From: Galbula dea
Lineage: Eukaryota > Chordata > Aves > Piciformes > Galbulidae
Assembly: GCA_013399015.1 (NCBI GenBank)
Contig: VWZX01007397.1
Coordinates: forward strand, 1,054,001 to 1,118,000
Reading direction: 5' to 3'
Length of the DNA stretch: 64,000 nt
Shown: piece by piece, positions 12,801-24,700 of the stretch
Position numbering within the stretch: the first letter of the stretch is position 1
How the letters are laid out: every line of letters begins with the position of its first letter
Notes under the pieces: model-generated
Database searches by the model: none
Told to the model about the DNA's origin: nothing
The model's input: only the letters and a program-made list of their open reading frames with translations
Translations under genes and position numbers: made by a program

Positions 12801-15800
12801 AAACCTCTTATCATCATCTTCTGAAAAAGATAATGATTAATAAAAATCCGTGAAGTTCACTTCTGTGCTGATGGCAGCAAACGTGCTACAAATTCATTAG
12901 AGTCAATTTTGAAGCCATTATATTTTAAAAAATAAATTACTAGGTAGCCAGATTTGTAGGTGTTCTAGGAAAACAAATTTGCTTTTCTACTCCTGTCTCC
13001 CAGCTGTGCATATTAAGAGTATCGAGGGATATGTAAAATTGAGTGCTGGACTTAGCTACTAGACGGTACATATTCTAGCTCTAAAGATCTTTTGAATGAA
13101 ATGTATTGATTTTCAAAGGCAAATCAGTTCTTCATTACTTCATTCTTTTCATGGTAAGCCACAGTGTGGTAGAAGGGAAGCATAAATGATAACCAGATAT
13201 AGTCTGTAAGTACATTTCTGTTCTGATTCAGTCTGCATTGTGTGCATTGTCCATGAAATTTTAATCCCAAATGACGTCAATGGATTTCCTTCTAAGTATT
13301 GTGTTTTTACTGAAGCTTTTAACTGAAGAGGAAGAAAGGATAAAAACCTTACCACTTAAATCTTCACATTCTCTCACTCTTTTTCATACATACACTTTAA
13401 AATCATAGTCTTCCCTTCTGCACTGCCACAGGCTTGTACAGCATCTTCTGAAGATAAATAACATTGTCTATTTGTCCTGGACATTTGCACTAAAACTTTC
13501 TCTAGTGTCATTTACACATTTTTAGTTTTAGTCCTTACATTTTGTAAAATATTTGCTGGTTACCATTAGAAAGATTTCTGTAAACACTCTCTTTCTAAAG
13601 ATATGTCCTCTCAAGATCTTTGAAACCGTCTCTTGGTTTAAACAGCTAATATCTTAACAAGGGAAGGGTCTGATATTTGGCCAGAAAAGCCTCAGAGATA
13701 GACCCTTTGTCAGAGATAGGCCTTTTTTCAAAGGCCACTTTTAAATCAGAGCCAGATACAGAAGGGTCAGGCAACTGCCTGTGGGGCTGCCAGCTGCTAG
13801 GACCTGTGTCTTAGCGAGCTGCTGGAAAACCACAAGGAGTTACAGATCATCCCTGTGTAGAAAGGAGACATTGCAACCAGTGCAGATCTATCTTGCATGC
13901 CTCTTTTTCTTTTTGGCACCTTTCAGGTGAGGAGCAGTAGTCACTGACGTGTCCTTCCACAAAGTGGACATCCCCAAGCTCAGGTCTGGCTCCACAGCAC
14001 ACCTCTGTGTCCCTCTGACTATCTATACTTGGCTGATATTTTTCACTGCAGACTGAGTGTTGAGCAGACAAACCATTTGTACCACTCCAACTGGGGGGCA
14101 AACACAGGTCTTTCCAGCAGGGGTGTTGCTTTTTGAAGAGACCATGTTTGGCTCTTGGGAGCTGACTTGAATGACTCAAGTGTTCAACACAACTGCTTTC
14201 AGGGTCTGTCCTTGTGTGCTCCCTGGGACACCATTAAAGACAGTCAACATCAAAGTGCATGGCTGCATGAAGCTGGTCGTGTGCTCAGGCTCTTCAAAAG
14301 TGCATCAGTGCAGACTGTAAACATGAAAAGGGAAATAGCTCCTGCTGTCCTCAGATACAAGTGTGCTTCCCGTTAGAGTGAAGTCTCCACACATATGCAG
14401 ACTTGTATTTACATGAAAGGCAGGAACTTGCTGGGGTTTTTAGTATTGTCTGGGAAGAGAGTTTCAAGAAGTCTTCTACCTGGTGTTTCTGAGCCTCTAT
14501 TAGTGGCTTCCTCATTCCCAGACCCTGAATGGCTCTGATGTGAATTGTAAAACTTAGGATGCCACAGAGAATGATTTCTGCACAAAATTCTGTGTGTGCT
14601 AATTTCTTAAAAAACTTTTTAAATCACCCTATAGCCAACATAAGTAATAAGCTTTTATAGCTTTTTAGATGAATATATTTAATCCATTTATTTATTATTT
14701 CCTTATCTTGGGAGGGGGAGTTTGTTTTGGGTGTTTTGTTTGTTTATTTTTTACTTTCCCAAAGTAAAAAAATTCTTGAAATCTAGCTGTGAGTCCATCC
14801 ATGACTCACTAATACCTTTTCAATCCTTTCTGTTAATTTAAGCCAAATTTAGACTAAGAAAACCCTGACATTCTGACATTTCCCTTTATTTTCTCCTTAT
14901 AATAAGAAAAAAAATGCAAAATCCCATCAGTATGCCTCAAAACCTAAACAAAATCAGTACATGTTCTTGCAAGGTGTACAGGATTTGGTGCTAAAAATGA
15001 GAAAAAAACACTTTTGGTAAGGTACTCTCTGAAACACTAAGTTAAAATTTTCAAGCCTGCCTTACTGTGAAAAGCAGGCTGAAGAGTGGCTTTAGCAGAT
15101 GTACGCAGCTCAGTTGATCGAGTCCTTGGCTAGCATGTTTTTTCAATGCATTCATTCATTGTCAGAATTCATGCAGGAACATTAATGCTTTCCAAGTCAT
15201 TCTTTGCTTCGTACTTTTTCATATTTTCTAAATATAGTGATAGCTGTTCAGTCTGAGAAGTTCTGCTGTGCTATGATACAAAGGGCTAAAATTAAAGGGA
15301 CAAGGAATCATAAATCAAGTGCCTCCTGCACAGAAATAAGGTGTAGGGCATAGATCTCTCTGCAGTGCAAACTGTGAATGCCATATACCCTGAGCATGGG
15401 AAGGTAGAGAAGAATGCTCCTTAAAAATGCTCCCACAAGACTGAGGACTTTTCCTAGATAAGGTAGTACATTTTTTACCTAATTACCAGGGAAAACAGAC
15501 AAAGACACAATAGCACTTTGAGAGAGAACCATTAATACCTAAATAATTCCTTTGGTTGTCACATAAAATATTTACTTCTCACATCGTCAAAACACATGTG
15601 ATGGTTTTCTCAAGCTATTCTCCATTTTCAGACAGTGGATTCAGCCAAATTCAAGTTAATTCACATTCAGAGCTTGCACTGGGAAAGTGTGGGGGGGAAA
15701 GAGGAGGAGTACTAGGTGGGAATCCAAAGCTGATGCAGTTTTTAAAGTCTCAAGGTCATCATTACCATCTCACTTTTTAAACTGAAAAAAAAAAAAAAAT

Positions 15801-18309
15801 CACTTTATCTGCTATTCTGTGTTCCTGTTTTATCTTTATTTTGAGGGAGGAAGAAACACTAAATTCTTGTCATTCCTTTTTTAATTACTTTGTGGTTTTA
15901 GTTTCTAAAGCATACAAGCTGAGAATCATCACTGTTCCTGCTTGGGAAAAATACTAGCTTCATTAGGAAAACATGTTTGCTAAGAAAGCAGTTGAAAAAT
16001 CCATGCACCTGTTCAATGTTACCTCAAATATTGAGAAAAGAAAATCTGTGTGTAGGTATAGTTTGAAATGTTTTCCAAAATCTATGTTTACGATATTCTA
16101 AAGGGAGTTGGACTTCACATTCAGCCATCTTGCTTGAACAAATTCTGCTTCAGATCTGAACTCTTCAGAATCATAATTCACAAATACTGGTTTGATTTGA
16201 CTTACGCTTTTTAGCCCTACTGAAAGTTTTGTTCAGTAGTTCACAGATGCAGAACTTTGAACTGTTGACTGTCTGGGAGCAGGAAGGCAGGCAGAGTCTA
16301 ACTAACATCATGTGCAGTATTAAATCTGATGAAAAATGGAGCGGAATCAAAATCCTTCAAAGGTCAAAAGGGTTCTCTTATATTCTATGCACATAAAAAA
16401 CATTAATACAGTTCCACAAAAATTGCAATATTGTCTTTTGAGAAATAAGCACTACTTATAAGAGCAGTTTCTTAGCTTTCTGTGAGGTTGGCATTCTCAG
16501 TGCAAAGGAAGCCACTTTACATCTGCTCTAGGGTCAAGATAAAATTTATTTGTCCATCTGAACTGGATCTGCTTTGAGGTGATTGTAGAGAAGCACCTAC
16601 TGGGATTTTCAAAAGCTCTTTGACAGATAGTAAAGATATTTTGTAGATGTTATTTTCTTCTGCCACTGATTAAAGCATGTGACACGTTGAAAAAAAGTCT
16701 ATGCAGAAGCTCGTGACTGAGAGAAAAATCCTGCAATTCTTGGTGTGCTTGTATTCCTAAGACAAAATAATGAGAATTGTAGCACAACGTGAATAGTGCT
16801 AGTAAGAACTTGAAAGCAATTTAGACTGATGGCTGCACTTTCTCCATATTTCACACTGTTCTCTGATGTCTCAGCATGGCTTGACAATATGGCCAGTATC
16901 TCAGCTTTCCTTATTGTTACCAATCTCCTCCCAATGTCTGTGCACTGCATGTTCCAATCCTGTGAGTGCCCAGACTCCATTTCTAAAGTATTTTGATGGC
17001 CCCTACCAAATCTGTGTGGAACTGAACATCTCATAGTCTTTTAATGTGTTTTTTTGTGTCAATGCCTGTGGGGTCATTGGGGAAGTATTATCACATCTTT
17101 GCAGATGGAGCACATTAGGTTCCTTACAAAACACAGTAATGGCAGTTTCTTTCATTTGAAACAGACCTGCAGCGCATGGACACATTACTCCATCAGTTCA
17201 ACCCGTTAGTGGTATAATCTCTGCTAAATGGTTTTGCCTGTCTTTTGATGTAAGCAATCTATGTGTTAGATGCTGTTTGATGAATAAAAATAGCCATTAT
17301 TTCCAACCAAAAGAAGTAGTGAACTGAAAATTCTTGGGAGACTGCCTCTCTCCTGGTGAGAGCTTTCTTGACCTATTTTGTACACCCAGGAGTTTCAGTT
17401 CAATCTAGTTAATTAGGTGTTGAAGTGAACCAGCCTGAGCCTCTGAATCTTTGGAGGTTCATCTGTCTCTGAATAATGCAGCCAGACAGAGGGAGACAGC
17501 TGAATAGAAGTCAATATGCCAACTGTTCCTTCATTTATTACTGCCATATTAATAAAGTTGATAGAGTGGAACTAATCCATGTGCTAACAATTTGTTCCCT
17601 AGCAATAAGGTACAATTTCAATATTTTATGAGCTCACTCTGACTAATTTTATTAGAATTCCTTCCATAACATCATTTTAAATCACTTTTCATCCAGTTTT
17701 AGTTATGTGTAAATAGAAAAAGATGGACTAATGAGACATTGAAAGATTTCATGAGAAACTTGGGTCAGCTTAAAGAGAACTGGATCAAATAAAGTTAAGT
17801 CAATGAGCCTACAAAGAAAAGTGTTCAAAATTACCTCTTTCACAGAAGGTTTTGTTCTGTCCTATCTAAAATGTAAACAGTCAAAAGAAACAAGGCAGCC
17901 CCAGCAGCATCATAACATGAGTTATGTTAGGGGCTGCAGTGCCCCAGGGAAAGTGGCTGGGTGACCTGCCAGGCAGATGGGTAATGTTGGCCGAAGGACT
18001 GCAGGGTCAGAGCTGGATGGACAGAGAGGTTATCCGCCCTTCTTTGATGAAACTCGTCCACTAGTTCCCAGGCACACGTGGAGTCTGGATGTTTAAAAGA
18101 TGCAGGATTTTGGCTATATGTTGGTTGTATGCAATGCTAAAGTGAGCTTAGTTATATTTCTCTTGTTGTTTACTTTAAAACATTCTGATACACTGACCCT
18201 TGATTATTCTGGTGGGGTAGTCTTCAGTGATTCAGGCTGGGTGCAATTTCAGACATGAAAGCAGAAATTACCTGATTTTCGAAGTGTTGGCCCACCATTC
18301 CCATTGATC

Positions 18310-18945
18310 ACTTGCATCAAGCACTCCATTGCTAGCCAATCGAGGGAAGTGCTGATCCCACTCTACTTGGCTCTGGTGCGGCCTCCCCTGGAGTACTGTG
18401 TGCAGTTTTGGGCGCCACAGTACAAGAAGGACATGAGGTTGTTGCAGAGTGTCCAGAGGAGGGCCACAAGGATGGTGAAGGGAATGGAGGGGAAGTGTTA
18501 TGAGGAAAGGCTGAAAGCACTTGGTCTGTTCAGCCTGGAGAAGAGGAGACTTAGGGGAGAAAGAGAGAACCAAAGCATTAAAAGAGAAGGCTTCGAGGGG
18601 CTCTCATAGCTGCTTTCCAGTACCTAAAGGGGGACTATAGGATAGAAGGGGAGAGACTTTTTAGATTCTCAAACTGTGATAAGACAAGGGAGAACGGTTA
18701 TAAGCTAAAGGAGGGGAAATTTAGATTAGAGATTAAGAGGAAACTCTTTACCAGAGGGTGGTTAGGCACTGGAATAGTTTGCCCAGAGAGGCTGTGGATG
18801 CCCCATCCCTGTCAGTGTTTAAGGCCAGGCTGGATGTGGCCCTGGGTGACCTGGTCTAGCGATTGGCATCCCTGCCCATGGCAGTGGGGTTGGGACTAGA
18901 TGATCTTTAAGGTCCCTTCCAACCTGGCCATTCTATGATTATAAA
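18310..18945 (+). repeat. CR1 LINE, mosaic copy
   Basis: The first part (18310-18560) matches the 41757-42396 subfamily and encodes the ORF2 C-terminal block LALVRPPLEYCVQFWAPQYK. Then about 38 bp of unrelated filler follow, and the element resumes near 18599 at the corresponding position but with the sequence of a different CR1 subfamily, through to a tail at about 18945. ORF2 is broken. Confidence 0.9.
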
Positions 18946-19546
18946 GACGATTCACAGTCAGGTAGCTAACATCATGGAATGAATGTCATATAGATAATGA
19001 CATTGTAGTTGCAATTACACTTTAGACTAAGAGATCTAACAAATATTAATGGATTTTTAATTGCTGTTGTACCTTTTTACCTCCTCCCTAATGAAAGAGT
19101 GATTACCTTTGCCATTGTGATAATACACTATAGATTATCCCACTAGGCTTCCACCAAACTGGAAGCAGTTAACTCTTGTAACAGGAGAGAATCAGCCCAC
19201 TCTTGGGAAAAAGTCATATCGAATAGGGACAAATTGTCCATCTGTGTTCATTGGAATGGTCAGTGCTCCGTCAGTGACAGAAAGCACCACATGACAAAAA
19301 TAAAGTTACTTTTAACATCTACGGCTGCTACCACTTATCAGCTCAAAAAGGCATTTTAAAAAAGGAAGGGAGGATTTTCAGAATTTTTCTGGAATAACCC
19401 AACTACCCATTCAAAGCTGTTGCTAAAACTATCATTTTAAGTGGAAATACTTATGTTAATGAGTTGAATGATTTGGAAACTCCCACCTAGGATGCACACC
19501 TAGGGTTTACACTCGGTCCTTCTTGTGTTTGTATCAGAACTCACAC

Positions 19547-19841
19547 AGAATCACAGAATCGCCAGAGTTGGAAGGGACCCATTAGGATCATCTAGTCCGA
19601 CTCCTCTTTAGGCACAGGACAACTCCACAGTCACACCGTGTGCCTAAGTGCCTTATCTAAGTGCTTCTTAAATTCCGTGAGAGTAGGGGCCAAGACAGCC
19701 TCCCTGGGGAGCCTGTTCCAATGCCCCACCACCCTCTGGGTAAAGAAGCTCCTACGACTATTCAATCTAAATCTCCCCCGGCACAGCTTCATGCCATTCC
19801 CCTGCGTCCTGTCGCTATTCACCAGAGAGAAGAGGTCAACA
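19547..19841 (-). repeat. CR1 LINE, 5'-truncated
   Basis: Antisense copy with tail octamers at 19547-19560. The reverse frame reads GNGMKLCRGRFRLNSRRSFF, HWNRLPREAV and LDKALRHTV, the ORF2 C-terminus, ending at its normal stop. Same subfamily as the sense copy at 41757-42396. Confidence 0.93.
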
Positions 19842-21624
19842 CACATCTGTATGATTTTAAAAGTAGCATGGTTATTTTAATACTTATGTACACCTGTGTA
19901 AAACTATATGTGTAGTTTCAAACCACTTTCACAAAGAGTTGATTGTAACTGTGCACCAAAGTAGCTAATGGAGGGGGCCTTTTTATGCTTGCCTTCTAGA
20001 AAGGAAGGTTTGCAGGGAGAACGGACAGAGCAAGAGATATTATTTAAGTTTACACGTCTGGCTCTCATCTTTGCCATGAGTGATCTTTTGTAAATGTACC
20101 TAAGATCACAAGATGTTTCACCACTGGGCAAGATAAGAAGGATGTCATGTTCCTGCAGCACCTGAAGAAAACTTTAAGAACTCTGCAGACAGTTAGAAAA
20201 GCTCTCAATGTGCCACACACTGGTGGAGCTGCAGTAAATCTGCAGCTGCCACAGATCCATCTCGGACATTCTATTAAATATGTCAGTGATGATAAAGGAT
20301 TTGTCTCCCACGAAAGTGAAGATGAAATAAATAAGACTTGTTCAGTGACTCACAATCTGTTATGACCATTTAGTTTTAGATGTGGATTGCATATTAAACA
20401 CACAGTGTCCCTTAAAATGCATGGTTTGCATACTTTGGAAAAAAAAACAAACTCAAAGGGAACCTGTGGTGTAGTTTGACCTGCATATTGATTGTGATTA
20501 GTAATTAACCAACCACGTGAAATTGTTGTTAATGGTGTTGTCCACAGAACACAATTAAAAAAAAATTTTGTTTAAATGCATACCCTGGGCAGAGGAATGA
20601 ACAAGAAAATTCTCATGGAGTTATTTTATGGCACAGTGTTGAGAGCAGTGGCAGCATACTCAGGATATTTCAAGCTTTCTTGTGAAGTCCTGTGCAAATT
20701 GTTTTAGTGCAAGGTAGGAGCTTTCTGATGCTAATGTTAGTTGAAGGAATGCTGTCAAATAGCTGTACAGTGTGTCCAGACCCAGAATGGACTACAAGAC
20801 TACATCACAGTTTAACACTAGAAAATACCATTTTGTCATAACAGTTTTCTCCAGTTATAGAGCATTAAACAGAACAGAACAACTGGACAAAAGAACCCAC
20901 ACACATCTACCATTTTCTGACTTTTTGGGCACAAAAATGACCTTAACCATTTGAAGTCAGTGGGAAGAGGAGTTTTATGTGTGGTTTGGGTTTGTTTTGT
21001 TTTATTTTGTTTCCCCCACCATATAATTTAATGAGATCAGAATAATTATGAGGCAACTATTTCACTTTGATTTTTGATTGCATAATCAAGGCCTACTGGT
21101 ATTTACTGAATTCCAGGTTGGATTCATATCTCCATCTATATCAGTGGCACATTTCCTACTGGCTGTTAAGTTTCACCTTGACAATATTAGGACATATTTG
21201 TCATTTGGTCATTGGTCCAATTTAGAAATAGCATCCTAGATGTAGCATAATTTCATTGAAAGAGTGAATGATGTCAGATAATAGATGCCAAATTAATTTT
21301 AATATCTTTTTAGAAAACAAATAGAAATTAGCATACTTAAGTGAAGACCTTTTTTTTTTTTTTTTTTTGGAGAAATTACATTATATTGTTGTTCTTGATT
21401 TCAAGAATGAAACCAACTTCTTGAAATGAACACTGTCTAGTAACTGTGTGTTTCCAATTGTGTAGTTTGTTTGTAACTAGTTAGTAGTACTAAGCATATG
21501 CAATCTTTACAAAGGTAAATTTTGAATTATTGAACATCACCATGACTAATATTCCATTTGGCCAGAAAGAGCCACATCTTCATTTTTCATACATGTCATT
21601 CTCACAGATTTCATTTTAATTCAG

Positions 21625-21742
21625 GACTGTGGTTCTCGAATTCGTCCAGAGGAGTCCTGTGGCTTGCAGCCTCTGTCTCACGAGTATCTCGCAGCAATTT
21701 CACAAACGATGTTTAAGACCTGTGAAGCTGGAGACATGAAAG
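21625..21742 (+). CDS. CPED1: CPED1 internal exon (start of PC-esterase region)
   Basis: The 118-nt exon follows an acceptor ending ATTCAG and ends at donor GTTTGT. It reads in frame from GAC: DCGSRIRPEESCGLQPLSHE and on to GDMKG, with the last Gly split after its first base. This resembles the segment of vertebrate CPED1 that joins the cadherin-like domain to the PC-esterase domain. The one-base overhang fits exactly with the exon at 27244. The preceding exon is outside the window or unrecognised. Confidence 0.9.
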
Positions 21743-24700
21743 GTTTGTACTTAATGCTCTTTCTTCTGAAAATTAACTCATGCACCTTATCAAAGTAAAA
21801 CTAGAAAAAATGTTTCCTCTTTTCTGTCAACATACACTAGCATATGCACTATAAATTTAGCTATTCACTTGTACAGATTTTTAAAATCAGGTTAATTAGT
21901 TTATGACCTTTTCTTTTTGTGTCATAATTTTGTAATCGGTGATTACAATCACTGCTTGTGTTACCGTCATGTAGCCTTTAAAACGAACTGAAGTACTCCC
22001 ATCAAAACCATTTAAAATGAAAATGCGTTGTTCTAAACAGAAGGGATTATCCACTCAAAATAATATTCACTTCAGAAAAAGAATGCAACACTTTGATCCA
22101 TTTGAATTCTGTATATCCACTTCTACATTGGAAATAAAACCTATTTACAGTAAAGTGACATTTAGTGGTACCTTAGAAACCAAGATGGACGAATTAAACG
22201 TTACACAATAACCAATACAATCAACACATCTCTTTGGTTTAGTAAGAACACAGATTCCAACAGATTGTCAGACAAGTATTCATGTATAGGTCACAGCTGA
22301 ATGAAGATTTATGCAAGTGTACTTTAACAAATCTGAATAATCCACAGGACTACTCAGGTATGCAATCTTACTCGTAGCTTAAATTGTTTCTGGACTAGAC
22401 AATAAGTGATTTTGTTCAATTCTTTATTAGACAAATGAAAAATAACCCAACACCTCTATGTGGTCTACTAACACAGCTGTGTTTTTATCTTGCCATAGAT
22501 AGCAGCAGCTTCTCACAGTGGTAAATTTTCAGACTCATGGAATAATCCATACAACGTAAAAGGAGCGTGGGAACTGCCTGGATGCATCACTTAATGTGAA
22601 ACAGAGGAATATATTAATTTTGTGTTCTGTGAAGGGAAGGCACAAAGGAGACATTGTTGTGCCTAGCAGCGTGTTTTGTTCACACGAGTTGTGAATCATA
22701 AAAAAGCACAACCTATACCCTGCTACTGTATCAGGACACACAGTTCTGACAAAAAGGCCCAAACCAAATCCACAGAGAGGTCATTCTGGGGCAGACGATC
22801 TATTTCTGCCAATATATAACATTCATCGTTTGAATACTGCATCTAGCTAACTGAAGCTGAATGTAAAATATCTTTCACATCCTTACTACAAATTATGTAC
22901 ACAATTAAAATGGAAGCAAACTTCGGGAGATGTAGTCTCAAAGGGCAAGCATATTAAACAGGGAAGTATAATTTCTGCTTATATAGCAAAGATTGCCAAG
23001 AGGTATCTAATGAGCCTAGAACTGGGGCTTGCAACATCTGGCAGCAAGTGACTGCACAAGTTTTGATGTACATCACAGCTTCCAAATGGAACTGGAAAGC
23101 ATGGCTTTTTGTGGAAAATCATTCCAAATTTGTAACAACTGAATAATATCCCAGTCCTGGCAGTGAACATTTTTCCTAAGAGATGCGGGAGCAATTGCAG
23201 ATTTCCAGCTAAAGCAGCAACTCCTCTTTTACTTAGACAAACTGAATTTTCAGAGAAGCCAAGCAATATTGTTTCCTCCCAAAAGAAAACTCAAAACTTC
23301 TGCAGAAGTAAGGCAGTGTCGTACACTGTTCTTACACCAGGGAACACCTCAGTTGTATGGGGATACTGAGGTACAGCAAAATGCACCTATGCTGGCAAAA
23401 AACTTGTTTGCGCAGACCTCAAGCAGCAGAGAGAGGTATGAAACCTTAGTTCCTCTGGCATCAATGGTAACCCTTAGAAGTCTGCTTTGCATTTCAGCAC
23501 AACCAGGATTTCATGCCCCGTTCTAGTCCTTTGATGCACTGCAGAAACAATAGTTCAGGGTCCAGCCAAAGGCAGAACTGGCTTCCTCTGTCCTAGTCAC
23601 TGTGTCACTATTTTTGGAGGATGCTCAGCATCTTGATTTGCACTTAATTTATACCATCTCCTTCTTGCCTTTTTTTTAAATCAATAAATACAAATTGGAA
23701 TTTTCAACAGGAGAGGTTTCTCTCTTTCCATGATGTTTAGATCATGGAATGAAATTATGATTTCTTAAATAAAACAAAAATCATTTTTCCTTCAGAAAAT
23801 GCCCTTAGATCCAACAGGGTTTGAACCAGGCTATCATGGGAAAATTAGCTCTTTGTTCACTATTGCTACATTATCAATAGTACAGAAATCATCAAGCACT
23901 AACAATGTGTTTGGCTTCTCAGAGAGAGAGAGAGAGACACAATTGATAGCGACCATGAGAACCTCAAGTTATGCTAAATTCCTGCAAGTGAATCAGGCTG
24001 CTGCAGTCTGTGGAACTTCGTTTGGAAGACAATTACAAAATCTGGAGGGTAACAGGTCACAGCTTCACTTCTGATGTTCTGTCTCACTGCTGTGACATCC
24101 GTGTTTTAGTGGTATCCCGCTTGCCATGCTTCCTACAACTGTATCCTGCCAAATGTAATTCTGTGTGAGCTCTCTCTTTGCACTCAACAGCTCTCTGGAT
24201 TTGGGTCCAGCAGAGTCGTAAACTGATGTCCAGCCGAAGGACAATAATTTATTTACCTCTCCTTTGGTTACAGAGAGTAAATTTCACTATGACATAAATC
24301 TGTAGGCCTGAGGCTGTTTATTCTGCAGCATCAAGATTGTGTTCTTTTAAAAACAAATTCAATTCTGCTTTTCATAAATGCTGCTAAAAGCAGAAGAAAA
24401 AATTTTCTATAGCCTATTCATGGAGGGAAAGTTTTTTAAAAGTCCTAGTTGCCAAACAAATGCCAAAGGTAAAAATAAACTAGTTATAAGCCAACAAACT
24501 ATCTTTAGCATCAGTTTAGGTTAAATATTTACATTTTGAGTTGTCAGTGTACAGTACTTTATTTTTAATATGGATAGTCTTTCAGCACCATAGAAAAACT
24601 TTGATTTTGAAAGCAAAATATAAGTATTTGTGGCTATGACAATGGGAAAGGCTGAATAAAAATTAAAGAATGCTGAAAGAAGAAACAAAGCTACCAAATT

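Larger units (their letters stand above)
1..21624 (+). other. CPED1: CPED1 intron (5' part of window), no exon identified
   Basis: This AT-rich stretch lies upstream of the first recognisable CPED1 exon in the window. The open frames in it are short, carry no family motif and mostly lack paired splice signals. I found no sequence matching the part of CPED1 that should precede the exon at 21625. The stretch is therefore read as one intron longer than 21.6 kb, which suits a gene known to span hundreds of kilobases in mammals. It holds CR1 fragments at 9751-9850, 18310-18945 and 19547-19841 and homopolymer T runs at 2623-2639, 4820-4834 and 11360-11369. A small or poorly conserved exon could have been missed. 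Confidence 0.7.
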
